A DNA stretch of 64,000 bases from Reyranella sp. (GCF_004297265.1 NZ_SCUT01000050.1:271923-335922); one strand, 5' to 3'; positions 51,213 to 60,542 are shown, counted from the first letter of the stretch. Notes: generated from the sequence alone by a model not told the origin. Made by a program: numbers and translations.

Positions 51213-53432
51213 ATGCTGCGCTGGCTTCACAAGGTTCTCGCTCTCTCCGTCATCGTTCCGCTGATGGCACTCGTCGTCAGCGGCTCGGTGCTGTCGGTGA
51301 TGCCCGCCCTGGACCGTGCCGGAGTGGTTTCGCCTCCTGCAGACGGCATCAGTGTCGCCGAGCTGGCCGCGCGGACCGCCGGCGCCCTGCCCGGCGTGGA
51401 GCAGATCAAGCGGCTGCCCTCGGGCAAGGTCGTTGCGTTCCATGCCGGGACCGACGGGCCGGCGGCGACCGTCGTCGATCCTTCCAGTGGCGAACCGGTT
51501 TCGACCTACGCGCCTTCGGCGTTCGAGCGCTGGATGACCAATCTTCACCGGTCCTTCTTTCTGGGCGACGGAGGGCGCATCGCCGCCGGCGCGGCCGCGC
51601 TGGCATTGCTCGTCCTGACGCTGTCCGGCCTGCAGATGACGGCCCGGCGAATGGGCGGATGGGCGCGCCTTCTCGATCGTTCGCGCGGCGGCGTCATGGA
51701 GCGGCTGCATGCCGACCTGGGCCGGCTGGCGACGCCCGGGCTCATCGTGTCGACGCTGACCGCGCTCTTCCTGTCATTGACGACGTTCGGGTTGATCCCG
51801 GACGGCCGGTCGCCGCCGCCCGCCTCGCCCACCTTCCCGACGATGGCGCCGGGCGGTCCCGCTCTGCCGCTGGCTGAGATCGATGCGCTGCGCGGTATCG
51901 ATCTCAGCCAGCTTCGCGAACTGACGTTTCCCAACCCGGCCGATCCGACCGATCTCTTCCGTCTGACGACCGCTGACGGCGAGGGCTGCATCGACCCGAC
52001 GAGCGGCGCGTTGCTGGCCTGGCAGGATCACACGCTTGGCCGCCAGATCCACGAATTCATCTACACGATGCATACCGGCCGGGGATTGTGGTGGGTCGGC
52101 GTGCTGCTCGGGCTGAGTGCCCTCGGTGTTCCGGCCCTCGGCGTGAGCGGCACCGTCCTGTGGTGGAGGCGGCGGCGTGCTCGCGCGCCCATCGCCGCCA
52201 ACGTTCCCGCCAGGACTGCCGATACGGTCATCCTGGTCGGGAGCGAAGGAGGCAGCACCTGGGGTTTCGCCCGGACGCTGCATGCGGCCCTGACGGCCAA
52301 GGGCCACAAGGTCCACACCGTCGCGATGGGCCGCGTCGCGTCCTCCTATCCGGCGGCGCAGCGCATGTTCCTGCTGACGGCAACCCATGGCGACGGCAGG
52401 GCCCCGGCGAGCGCGGGCGCATTCCTCGAACGCCTCGACGGGATCGGGGCGCCACCGCCCTTCCCGTTCGCCGTCCTGGGCTTCGGCGATCGCCAGTTCC
52501 CACAGTTCTGCCGGTTTGCACGCGATGTGGATGCTGCATTGACGCGCAGAGGCTGGACGCCGTTGCTCCCGCTGGAGACGATCGACCGTCAGTCCCCGCA
52601 GGAATTCGCGCGCTGGGGCAAGTCCCTGTCGGCCGTCCTGGGCGAGGACCTGGTGCTGGCGCATGTGCCGGAGCGGCCGCGTACCCAGGCGCTGACGCTC
52701 GTCGAGCGCATCGACTACGGCACGGAGGTACAGGCGCCCACCTGCGTACTGCGCTTCGCCTTGCCCCGAAGCAGCACGCTCGCGCGTCTTGCCGGCCTCG
52801 GCTGGCCGCTGTTCTCGGCCGGCGACCTGCTGGCTGTCGTACCGCCGGGCGACACCCTGCCGCGTTACTATTCCCTGGCCAGCTCGACCCACGATGGCTT
52901 CGTCGAGATCTGCGTGCGCAAACATCCCGGCGGCCTCTGCTCGGGCCTGCTCCATGGCTTGCGCCCGGGCGACCTCATCGAGGCTTTCGTGAAGCCCAAC
53001 CCGTCCTTCCATCCGGCGCCGGGCCGCAAGCCTGTCATCCTGATCGGCGCGGGCACGGGTATTGGGCCCCTGGCGGGATTCATTCGGGCCAATCGCGGAC
53101 GACGGCCCCTGCACCTCTATTTCGGCGGGCGCGATCCGGAATCGGACTTCCTCTACCGGCGCGAGATCCAGGGGTGGCTGGACGACCGGCGGCTGACGAG
53201 CCTGTCGACCGTGTTCTCGCGCGTGAGCGGTGGCGGCTATGTGCAGGATCGCCTCCGCGCGGATGCCGAGCGCTTGCGCACCCTCATCGGCGCAGGCGCC
53301 CAGGTCCTGGTTTGCGGCGGACGCGAGATGGCTGCCGGCGTGAAGGAAACGCTGGACGAACTGCTCGTTCCCGCCGGCCTCACGCCCGCCCTTCTCAAGC
53401 GCGACGGGAGATACCTCGAAGATGTCTACTAG
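51213..53432 (+). CDS. PepSY-TM / flavodoxin / ferredoxin-reductase fusion protein
   Basis: Membrane flavoreductase of 739 residues. The N-terminal PepSY-associated membrane region has about four helices (first LALSVIVPLMALVVSGSVL) and PepSY units (about 30-330). It is followed by a flavodoxin-like FMN domain (VGSEGGSTWGFARTLHAAL, about 345-480) and an FNR module with FAD motif RYYSLAS and NADPH motif GAGTGIGPLAGFIR (about 515-739). It should carry electrons from cytoplasmic NADPH across the membrane to periplasmic acceptors. It overlaps apbE by 11 bp, and the preceding genes encode DUF2271 and PepSY proteins. Confidence 0.92.
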   Translation: MLRWLHKVLALSVIVPLMALVVSGSVLSVMPALDRAGVVSPPADGISVAELAARTAGALPGVEQIKRLPSGKVVAFHAGTDGPAATVVDPSSGEPVSTYAPSAFERWMTNLHRSFFLGDGGRIAAGAAALALLVLTLSGLQMTARRMGGWARLLDRSRGGVMERLHADLGRLATPGLIVSTLTALFLSLTTFGLIPDGRSPPPASPTFPTMAPGGPALPLAEIDALRGIDLSQLRELTFPNPADPTDLFRLTTADGEGCIDPTSGALLAWQDHTLGRQIHEFIYTMHTGRGLWWVGVLLGLSALGVPALGVSGTVLWWRRRRARAPIAANVPARTADTVILVGSEGGSTWGFARTLHAALTAKGHKVHTVAMGRVASSYPAAQRMFLLTATHGDGRAPASAGAFLERLDGIGAPPPFPFAVLGFGDRQFPQFCRFARDVDAALTRRGWTPLLPLETIDRQSPQEFARWGKSLSAVLGEDLVLAHVPERPRTQALTLVERIDYGTEVQAPTCVLRFALPRSSTLARLAGLGWPLFSAGDLLAVVPPGDTLPRYYSLASSTHDGFVEICVRKHPGGLCSGLLHGLRPGDLIEAFVKPNPSFHPAPGRKPVILIGAGTGIGPLAGFIRANRGRRPLHLYFGGRDPESDFLYRREIQGWLDDRRLTSLSTVFSRVSGGGYVQDRLRADAERLRTLIGAGAQVLVCGGREMAAGVKETLDELLVPAGLTPALLKRDGRYLEDVY

Positions 53433-54450
53433 CCTTCGTCGCCACGCCTTGAACGGCGCAACCATGGGAACGCGGTGGTCGGCGCTCCTCCACGCCTCAC
53501 CCGCGACCGACATACCCGCTCTGGACATCGCCCTGGCGAACGCCGTCGATCGCGTCGACCGCCAGATGTCCACCTGGAAGCCGGACAGCGACCTGATGCG
53601 CCTCAATGCCGCCTCTCCCGGTACCTGGGTGTCGTTGCCAGGGGAACTCATGCAGGTCCTGGCCAAAGGGCTGGAGATCGGGCGCCTGTCCGGAGGCGCG
53701 TTCGACATCGGTGTAGGGCGCCTGGTCAATGCCTGGGGCTTCGGAGGCGCCGGCACGGTGCCCGACCGGGACGCGATCCGGGCCGCCCTTCACCAACGGC
53801 TGCCGCCGACCCATACGGTGCTGGAGTTGGATGCGCCGGGCGCACGGGTTCGCAAGCACGCGCCATTCGACCTCGACCTTTCGGGTATCGCCAAGGGATT
53901 TGCCGTGGATGAGATGATGCGCACCGTGAAGGCGTTTGGCATCTCCGACGTGCTGGTCGCACTGGATGGTGAACTCGCGGCAAGCGGCACGAAGCCGGAC
54001 GGAACGCCGTGGCGCATCGCCGTGGAGAAGCCGGACTACGAGCTTCGCAGTCCGCTCGGCATGATCGAGTTGCGCGATGCCGCCGTCGCCACCTCGGGCG
54101 ATTACCGTCACTGGATCGAAGTCGGAGGAACGCGGCTGTCCCACACGATGGACCGATCGCGGGGCGGTCCGGTCGACAATGCTGTCGCTTCGGTTTCGGT
54201 CGTTGCGTCGAGTTGCATGGATGCCGACGCATGGTCGACCGCGCTCTTGGTGCTCGGGCCGACAGACGGCAAGGCACTTGCGGAGAGGTACGGCCTCGAT
54301 GCCTTGCTGGTCGAACGACGCGACGGGAAGCTCATCCAGAGCGGAATCGGTCACGTCTTCGGGGCGACTTCGACCGGGGCATTCTCTCCGCAATCCGATT
54401 CGATTCGCTCGAGCTTCGAAACGCTCCAGCGTCCTTCCGACATACATTGA
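53422..54450 (+). CDS. apbE: FAD:protein FMN transferase
   Basis: Protein of 342 residues that attaches FMN to a Thr or Ser of target proteins using FAD. Motifs are MGTRWSALL, DLSGIAKGFAVDEM, LDGELAASGTKPDG, 'AVATSGDYRHWIEVGGTRLSHTMD' and SCMDADAWSTALLVLG with the Mg-binding Asp. There is no evident signal peptide or lipobox, so it may act in the cytoplasm, although most ApbE proteins are exported. Its presence implies a covalently flavinylated partner, probably in this cluster. It overlaps the flavoreductase gene. Confidence 0.92.
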   Translation: MSTSLRRHALNGATMGTRWSALLHASPATDIPALDIALANAVDRVDRQMSTWKPDSDLMRLNAASPGTWVSLPGELMQVLAKGLEIGRLSGGAFDIGVGRLVNAWGFGGAGTVPDRDAIRAALHQRLPPTHTVLELDAPGARVRKHAPFDLDLSGIAKGFAVDEMMRTVKAFGISDVLVALDGELAASGTKPDGTPWRIAVEKPDYELRSPLGMIELRDAAVATSGDYRHWIEVGGTRLSHTMDRSRGGPVDNAVASVSVVASSCMDADAWSTALLVLGPTDGKALAERYGLDALLVERRDGKLIQSGIGHVFGATSTGAFSPQSDSIRSSFETLQRPSDIH

Positions 54451-54468
54451 GCCATCGCGCCTCAATTG

Positions 54469-54663
54469 CTTCCCCATTCAAATGGGGAAGTGCCCCGTCA
54501 TACGGGGCGATGGGGTCATGGGCTGAGCGAAGCTCAGCCCGGGAAGCGGCAGGACATTGCCTTGGCCATGTCCGGAAGAGCTGAAGGAGGAACGGCCAAA
54601 GGAAGCCTATGGCCCCTTCGTCGGCGATTACGCCGCCACCTCCCCATTTGAATGGGGGGGGAA
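54469..54663. repeat. intergenic hairpin repeat, covarying family (copy 2)
   Basis: Related to the element at 27620. The left half has CCCCATTCAAATGGGG, then GCCCCGT-CAT-ACGGGGC (54492-54508) and GGGGTCATGGG. The right half, inverted, has CGGCG-ATTA-CGCCG near 54622-54635 and CCCCATTTGAATGGGG. The middle holds a small hairpin, GGGCTGAGC-GAA-GCTCAGCCC. It fills the gap between the apbE gene and the receiver gene. Confidence 0.85.
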
Positions 54664-54690
54664 GATGACTCTGCTTCGATCGGAAAGACT

Positions 54691-55068
54691 CTAGTCGGTG
54701 CTCTGTTCGGCCAGCATTTTCGCCAGTGCTTCGATGATCTGCTCGGGGCGGAACGGCTTGTCGAAGAACGGCTTGTCGCCATGGCGCAACGGCATCAGGG
54801 CGGTCGACCGGCCGCTGGCGAAGACATAAGGCACGCGCAACGCCTGCAATGTGTCGGCGACCGGAAATACCAGCTCGTCCTTGTGGAGGCGGATGTCGAG
54901 GATGGCGGCGTCGATCGCATGATCGGCGATCAACGCGAAGGCGCCCTCGACGCTGTTGGCCGGTCCGACCGGAGTGGCCCCCGCCGCGAAGAGGCTCGCC
55001 TTCAGATCCAGCGCAATGGCCGGATCGTTCTCCACGATGAGGATCGTGCGGCCGTCGAGAAGAGCCAA
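54691..55068 (-). CDS. single-domain response regulator
   Basis: Receiver protein of 125 residues with no output domain. It has the acidic pocket ILIVENDPAIA, the phospho-Asp in AAILDIRL, a Thr/Ser switch region (VFASGRS) and Lys in FFDKPFRPEQI. Proteins of this kind relay or sink phosphate from HisKA_2/HWE kinases. The orphan HisKA_2 kinase at 21583 could be a partner, though that is only an inference. No kinase is adjacent. Confidence 0.9.
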   Translation of the reverse strand: MALLDGRTILIVENDPAIALDLKASLFAAGATPVGPANSVEGAFALIADHAIDAAILDIRLHKDELVFPVADTLQALRVPYVFASGRSTALMPLRHGDKPFFDKPFRPEQIIEALAKMLAEQSTD

Positions 55069-55187
55069 GGAACGCTACTCCAGTCAGCCTTGCGTGAACG
55101 CATCTGCATCATCCAAGTTGCACGGACCGACGCAACCTTCAAGACCAGCGCCCCGTTTGCAATCGCCTTGACACAAAGGAGATTCCC

Positions 55188-55265
55188 ATGGGCCGTTCAA
55201 TTCTGCTCTGGCTGATCGGCGTTCCGATTCCGATCATCATCCTGCTGGCGCTGTTCTGGCGCTGA
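55188..55265 (+). CDS. 25-residue hydrophobic membrane peptide
   Basis: ORF from ATG 55188, with AAAGGAG 5 bases ahead. After MGRS the peptide is one hydrophobic helix containing two prolines (LLWLIGVPIPIIILLALFW) and ends with Arg. The strong ribosome site and clean single helix support translation. It lies between a receiver gene and phaC. It is too short for family assignment by eye. Confidence 0.6.
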   Translation: MGRSILLWLIGVPIPIIILLALFWR

Positions 55266-55283
55266 CGTTGCACTCGGGCAACA

Positions 55284-57077
55284 TCACTCCTGAAGCACAT
55301 AGGTGCCCGGCGCATCGCAAAGCGGCGTCAGGCCGGCGGCTGGATTGCCCATCTGCGGCGGGAGATGACCGCCCTCCGAACGCGACGTGAGCCATGCGGC
55401 GAGCGTGGGCCACCACGAGCCCTCCTGCTGCGGCGCGATGGCCAGCCAGGTATCGGGATCGACATAGCGATCCTCGGCCTTCTTGGTCATGACCTGGTGA
55501 TGGCGGCCGTCGCGGCCCGGTTCCGACACGATGCCGGCATTGTGCCCGCCATTCGTCAGAACGTAGGTGACCTCGGTGTCCGCCAGTAGATGGATCTTGT
55601 AGGTCGACCGCCAGGGCGCCACGTGATCCCATGTGGTTCCGACGGCGAAGATCGGAACGCGGATGTCGGTCAGGGCGATCGGCCGGCCCTCGACCTGGTA
55701 GCGTCCCTCCGCCAGGTCGTTGCCGAGGAACAGGCCGCGCAGATATTCCGAATGCATTCGATAGGGCAGACGTGTGGAATCGGCGTTCCAGGCCATGAGG
55801 TCGCTCATCGGCTCCCGTGTTCCCATCAGGTAGCGGTGCAGGACCACGGACCAGATCAGATCGTTGGAGCGCAGCAACTGGAAGGCGCCCGCCATCTGCT
55901 TGGCATCCAGGAACCCCTGCTCCCACATCATGTCCTCGAGGAACGCGATCTGGCTGTCGTCGATGAACAGCATGAGCTCGCCGGCTTCGCTGAAATCGGT
56001 CTGCGCCGCCATCAGCACCATCGACTTGAGCCGTGAGTCACCGTCCCGTGCCATCGCGGCGGCGGCGATCGCCAGCAGCGTGCCGCCCAGGCAGTAGCCC
56101 AGCGCATGCACCTGACGCCCGGGGACGATGTTTGCAATGGCATCGAGAGCGGCCATGACACCGAGGCGACGATAGTCGTCCAGGCCCAGGTCACGGTCCT
56201 CGGCGGACGGGTTCTTCCACGAGATCATGAACACGGTGAAACCCTGCGCCGTCAGGTATCTAACCAGCGAGTTCTGCGCCGACAGGTCGAGAATGTAGTA
56301 CTTCATGATCCATGCCGGCACGATCAGCACCGGCTCGGCATGGACTTGGCGGGTCGCGGGCTCGTATTGCAGCAATTCGATGAGCCGGTTGCGATAGACC
56401 ACCTTGCCCGGAGTCGCCGCGACGGTGCGCCCGACCTGGTAGGCTTCGGCGGCCACCGGCTTCTTGCCGCTGACGGCTCGCTGCCAATCTTCGAACAGGT
56501 GCTGCAGTCCGGCGACGAAGTTCTGCCCGCCGGTCTCGAGGGTGCGCTGCTGGAGTTCGGGGTTCGTCGGCAGGAAATTCGACGGCGCGAAGACGTCGAG
56601 CATCTGCCGGCACGCGAACCTGACGATGTCCTCGTGATGACGCGTCACGCCGCGGACGTCGGACGTCGCATTGTGCCACCATTGCTGCTGCAGCAGGAAC
56701 CCCTGGTAGAAGAGATTGAAGGGCGGGTGCTGCCAGGCCGCTCCGGCAAAGCGCCGGTCCTGGGGCAGCGGCTCGATCGCCAGGGGAGCCTTGCCGGGGC
56801 GTTGCACCTGTTGCCCGGCGAAGTCGGCGAAGCGCATCGACTTGCGCGCCATCTTGTCGATCAGCTGCAGGCGCTTGCCGGGCGCCGCCATCAGATGCGC
56901 CAGCCAGTCGAGATAGGCCGCCGCGATCGCCGCTGGCGAAAGGCCCATGGTGAACCGCGCCATCCCCGCATGGAGCGCGCGATCGGTGATATCCGACAGG
57001 GCCGTGACGACATAGGAATCGCGCTCGGCCGGCGTGGTGGCGACGGAAGCGCTTTCGTCTTTTCGCACCATCTCCAT
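55284..57077 (-). CDS. phaC: class I polyhydroxyalkanoate synthase
   Basis: Polymerase of 597 residues that builds polyhydroxyalkanoate storage granules from (R)-3-hydroxyacyl-CoA. The nucleophile Cys329 is in the lipase-like box GYCLGG. Other blocks are WQHPPFNLFYQGFLLQQQWW, PAWIMKYYILDLS, 'SWKNPSAEDRDLGLDDYRRLGV' and GGHNAGIVSEPG with the catalytic His. ATG 57077 follows AGGAGG. No phaA, phaB or phasin gene is close. A TTGAG-ACAA-ATCAA box 55 bp upstream suggests FNR/FixK control. Confidence 0.93.
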   Translation of the reverse strand: MEMVRKDESASVATTPAERDSYVVTALSDITDRALHAGMARFTMGLSPAAIAAAYLDWLAHLMAAPGKRLQLIDKMARKSMRFADFAGQQVQRPGKAPLAIEPLPQDRRFAGAAWQHPPFNLFYQGFLLQQQWWHNATSDVRGVTRHHEDIVRFACRQMLDVFAPSNFLPTNPELQQRTLETGGQNFVAGLQHLFEDWQRAVSGKKPVAAEAYQVGRTVAATPGKVVYRNRLIELLQYEPATRQVHAEPVLIVPAWIMKYYILDLSAQNSLVRYLTAQGFTVFMISWKNPSAEDRDLGLDDYRRLGVMAALDAIANIVPGRQVHALGYCLGGTLLAIAAAAMARDGDSRLKSMVLMAAQTDFSEAGELMLFIDDSQIAFLEDMMWEQGFLDAKQMAGAFQLLRSNDLIWSVVLHRYLMGTREPMSDLMAWNADSTRLPYRMHSEYLRGLFLGNDLAEGRYQVEGRPIALTDIRVPIFAVGTTWDHVAPWRSTYKIHLLADTEVTYVLTNGGHNAGIVSEPGRDGRHHQVMTKKAEDRYVDPDTWLAIAPQQEGSWWPTLAAWLTSRSEGGHLPPQMGNPAAGLTPLCDAPGTYVLQE

Positions 57078-57131
57078 CCACCGCCTCCTGCAGTTGCGAG
57101 AGTCACTCTAACGAGCAGCGAACGACGGGCA

Positions 57132-57145
57132 TTGAGACAAATCAA
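57132..57145. promoter_or_regulatory. FNR/FixK-type box ahead of phaC
   Basis: TTGAG-ACAA-ATCAA, one mismatch to the TTGAT-N4-ATCAA consensus. It lies 54 bases upstream of the phaC start codon in the divergent phaC / cytochrome b561 region. Confidence 0.7.
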
Positions 57146-57196
57146 GAGCCGGCCGGTGTCGACACGGCACCCACGCTCGCGCGCATCGATCCGACC

Positions 57197-57210
57197 TTGA
57201 CTCAAATCAA
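57197..57210. promoter_or_regulatory. FNR/FixK-type box ahead of the cytochrome b561 gene
   Basis: TTGAC-TCAA-ATCAA, one mismatch to the consensus. It lies 40 bases before the cytochrome b561 start, near the position of an activating site. Confidence 0.72.
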
Positions 57211-57250
57211 TGACATCCAGCCGCATCGAAGACTCCGAAGGAGGCCCTCA

Positions 57251-57808
57251 ATGCAATTGCGCAATTCGGCCAGCGGCTACGGCGTCGTTTCCCGGTCCCT
57301 TCATTGGATCACGGTCCTCCTTGTACTGATCGCCTGGTTGGTGGGCACGTTCGGGGACGCCGTGCCGAAAGGCGAACCCCGCGCGATCGGGCTGGCCATC
57401 CACATCGCCGCCGGGCTCGTGATCCTGATGGTGCTCGCCCTGCGCATGCCGTGGCGCGCGATCGATCCGCCGCCACTCCCCCCCGAACCCACCAGACTCG
57501 GCCCATGGGGCGATCGCGCCAGCCGGCTTGCGCACTACACGCTGTATGGGCTGCTGCTGGCGGTGCTGGTGATCGGCATCGCGGTACAGTTCGCACGCGG
57601 TGCGCCCCTGCCCTTGTTCGGCTTTGCCGAAATCACCTCGCCGTGGACCGCTGACCGCGCGTTCGCGCGCTTGATCAAGGAAGTGCACGAGGTCCTGGCC
57701 AACGCGCTGGTGATCCTCGCCGCCCTGCATGCCGCCGCAGCTCTCATCCACCATTGGGTGCTGCACGACCGCACGCTTGCGCGCATGCTCCCGGGCGGCG
57801 GGAAATGA
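57251..57808 (+). CDS. cytochrome b561
   Basis: Di-heme membrane protein of 185 residues with four helices. Candidate heme histidines are in SRSLHWITVLL, GLAIHIAAGLV, RLAHYTLYGLL and the late EVHEVLANALVILAALHAAAALIHH. It probably moves electrons between quinol and periplasmic carriers. ATG 57251 follows GGAGG and gives the usual family start; the 18 codons upstream are not used. It is divergent from phaC with its own FNR-type box, and is followed by the H+-ATPase gene after 124 bp. Confidence 0.92.
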   Translation: MQLRNSASGYGVVSRSLHWITVLLVLIAWLVGTFGDAVPKGEPRAIGLAIHIAAGLVILMVLALRMPWRAIDPPPLPPEPTRLGPWGDRASRLAHYTLYGLLLAVLVIGIAVQFARGAPLPLFGFAEITSPWTADRAFARLIKEVHEVLANALVILAALHAAAALIHHWVLHDRTLARMLPGGGK

Positions 57809-57820
57809 GCCGCCGGTTCC

Positions 57821-57834
57821 TTGATCCAGATCAT
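57821..57834. promoter_or_regulatory. FNR/FixK-type box ahead of the H+-ATPase gene
   Basis: TTGAT-CCAG-ATCAT, a perfect left half and one mismatch on the right. It lies 98 bases before the ATPase start codon, in the gap after the cytochrome b561 gene. Confidence 0.6.
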
Positions 57835-57932
57835 AGTCACCCCTCGCCATTCCAATAAGTAAGATCGGACGACCATTGCCGCCCGCGCTCTCGGCCGGCG
57901 ATGGCGGACAGCGACAGCGGGGGGCGACCGCC

Positions 57933-60542
57933 ATGGACACAGCCGCAACGACCGGCCAGCCCGGCAAGGACGCCGCGGCCGTGGCCGATCTCGAGAAGGT
58001 TCCCATCGAGCGCGTGCTCGCCGCCCTGGACACGGTTCCCGGGACAGGTCTGTCGGCAGCGGAGGCCGACCGTCGCCTCGGCCAGTACGGTCCCAACGCC
58101 ATCGTCGAGAAGGAGAAGAGCCTCGCGGCGAAGGTCCTGGGCTGCTTCATGGGACCGATCGCCTATCTCATCGAAGCGGCGGCGGCCATTTCGGCGTTCC
58201 TCGGCCACTGGGAAGACTTCGCCATCATCGCCGCGCTGCTGCTGTTCAACGCCGCCCTCGACCTGTGGCAGGACCTGAAGGCCTCGAACGCGCTGGCGGC
58301 CCTCAGGAAGGGACTGGCGCCGATGGCCACGGCGCGACGCGACGGAACGTGGGGCCACATCGCCGCCTCGACATTGGTGCCGGGCGACATCGTGAAGATC
58401 CGCCTGGGCGAGATCGTGCCCGCCGACCTGCGCCTCGTCGGCGGTGACTACGCGGCGATCGACCAGTCCGCCCTCACCGGCGAATCGCTGCCTGTGGCCA
58501 GGAAGATCGGCGACGAAGCCTATTCGGGCAGCGTCGTGAAGCAGGGCGAGATGGAGGGCGTGGTCATCGCCACCGGCTCCCACACCTTCTTCGGCCGCAC
58601 CGCCAAGCTGGTGGCCGGCGCCGGCGCGGCGAGCCACGCGCAGAAGGCCATGTTCCAGATCGGCAACTTCCTGATCGTGCTGGCGCTGGTGCTGGCCGCC
58701 GTGATGGTCGCCTTTCGCGTCTATCACGACATCGTCGTGGTCGACTCCTGGAGCACCGGCGATGCGCTCCGCATCCTGCAGTTCGTGCTCGTCCTGCTGG
58801 TGGCCTCCATCCCGGTCGCGATGCCCGCGGTCTTCTCCGTCACCATGGCCCTGGGGGCGCTCGCGCTGTCGCGCCAGAAGGCGATCGTGTCGCGGCTGGA
58901 GGCGATCGAGGAGATGGCCGGGGTGGACATCCTCTGCTCCGACAAGACCGGCACGCTCACCAAGAACCAGCTCAAGCTCGGCGACCCGATCCTGTTCGCC
59001 GCGCGGGACGGGCAGGAGGTCGTGCTCGCCGGCGCGCTGGCCTCGAAGGCCGAGGACCGCGACGCCATCGACACGGCCGTGATCGAGGCACTGGCGGATC
59101 CGGGGTCCCTGAAGGCCTGGAAGCAGACCGGCTTCACGCCCTTCGATCCCGTGACCAAGCGCACCTCGGCGCAGGCGACGGCGCCCGATGGACGCGAGAT
59201 CGTCGTCTCCAAGGGAGCGCCGCAGGTGATCGCCGATCTCGTCAAGGCCGACGAAAAGGCCGTCGCAACCGTGCACGAGACGGTCGAGGCGCTGGGCGCG
59301 CGGGGCTACCGTGCGCTGGGCGTGGCCCGCTCGGACGACGCCGGGGCGACTTGGCAGCTGCTCGGCATCCTGCCGATGTTCGATCCGCCGCGCGACGATT
59401 CGAAGACGACCATCGACCTCGCGCGCGCCAAGGGCGTGACCGTCAAGATGATCACCGGCGACGATACCGCGATCGCCCGCGAGACCGCGCGGCAGCTCGG
59501 GCTCGGCACCAACATCATCGCCGCGGCCGACGCCTTCCCGAAGGACATGGACCCCAACAACGTGCCGCCGCACATCGTCGATGCGATCGAGGCGGCGGAC
59601 GGGTTCGCGAGGGTCTTCCCGGAGCACAAGTACGCCATCGTCAAGGCCCTGCAGGGCCGCGGCCACCTGGTGGCGATGACCGGCGACGGCGTGAACGACG
59701 CGCCGGCCCTGAAGCAGGCCGACTGCGGCACCGCGGTCTCCGGCGCCACCGACGCCGCCCGCGGTGCGGCCGCGCTGATCCTGACCTCGCCGGGTCTTTC
59801 GGTGATCAACAGCGCCATCGACGAGGCGCGTCGCATCTTCGGCCGCATCACCAGCTACACGATCTACCGCGTCGCGCTCACCATGACGATCATGTTCCTG
59901 GTGGTGCTGTCGTCCATCACGCTGGGCTTCCAGCCGCTGACGGCCGTCATGATCGTCATCATGTCGCTGCTCGACGATATTCCGATCATGACCATCGCCT
60001 ACGACAACACGCCGGTGTCCGAGCGTCCGATCCGGTGGCGGATGACGCGCCTGCTTTCGGTGTCTGCGGTGCTAGGCCTGTTCTCCGTGGCCCAGGCCTT
60101 CGGCCTGCTGCTGATCGGCATGGAGGTGCTGTCCAACCCGGCATGGAACGCCTGGTTCGCACTCGACGACCGCGCCCATCTGCAGACCGCGGTGTTCCTG
60201 CAGCTCGTGGTCGGCGGGCATCTCCTGCTGTTCGTCACCCGCACGGAACGCTGGTTCTTCCTGCCGCCCTTCCCGGCGGCGCCGCTGTTCGCGGCCATTG
60301 CGGCCACGCAGGTCGTGGCCGCCCTGATGTGCGGCTTCGGCTGGCTGGTGCCGGCGATCTCCTGGGGGACGATCGCGGCGGTATGGGCCTACAATCTCAC
60401 CTGGATGGTCGTGCTCGGTGCCGTGCGCCTCGCGACGGAGCGGACGATCGACAATCGCACGGCGGGGCGCCTGCGCAGTGCGTCGATCGTGACGCAATCG
60501 CTGCAGAGCCACGTGCCCCTGCGCCCGAAACCCATGAGTTGA
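57933..60542 (+). CDS. plasma-membrane P-type H+-ATPase (P3A type)
   Basis: Proton pump of 869 residues. The phosphorylated Asp is in DKTGTLTKNQL; the actuator is DQSALTGESLPVARK; the hinge is MTGDGVNDAPALKQAD; P3A features are MGPIAYLIEAAAAISAF and LVASIPVAMPAVFSVTMALGA. It should expel H+ using ATP. ATG 57933 follows a GGGGGG stretch; the 19 codons upstream are less likely. The next gene, PPK2, can supply nucleotide from polyphosphate. Confidence 0.93.
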   Translation: MDTAATTGQPGKDAAAVADLEKVPIERVLAALDTVPGTGLSAAEADRRLGQYGPNAIVEKEKSLAAKVLGCFMGPIAYLIEAAAAISAFLGHWEDFAIIAALLLFNAALDLWQDLKASNALAALRKGLAPMATARRDGTWGHIAASTLVPGDIVKIRLGEIVPADLRLVGGDYAAIDQSALTGESLPVARKIGDEAYSGSVVKQGEMEGVVIATGSHTFFGRTAKLVAGAGAASHAQKAMFQIGNFLIVLALVLAAVMVAFRVYHDIVVVDSWSTGDALRILQFVLVLLVASIPVAMPAVFSVTMALGALALSRQKAIVSRLEAIEEMAGVDILCSDKTGTLTKNQLKLGDPILFAARDGQEVVLAGALASKAEDRDAIDTAVIEALADPGSLKAWKQTGFTPFDPVTKRTSAQATAPDGREIVVSKGAPQVIADLVKADEKAVATVHETVEALGARGYRALGVARSDDAGATWQLLGILPMFDPPRDDSKTTIDLARAKGVTVKMITGDDTAIARETARQLGLGTNIIAAADAFPKDMDPNNVPPHIVDAIEAADGFARVFPEHKYAIVKALQGRGHLVAMTGDGVNDAPALKQADCGTAVSGATDAARGAAALILTSPGLSVINSAIDEARRIFGRITSYTIYRVALTMTIMFLVVLSSITLGFQPLTAVMIVIMSLLDDIPIMTIAYDNTPVSERPIRWRMTRLLSVSAVLGLFSVAQAFGLLLIGMEVLSNPAWNAWFALDDRAHLQTAVFLQLVVGGHLLLFVTRTERWFFLPPFPAAPLFAAIAATQVVAALMCGFGWLVPAISWGTIAAVWAYNLTWMVVLGAVRLATERTIDNRTAGRLRSASIVTQSLQSHVPLRPKPMS

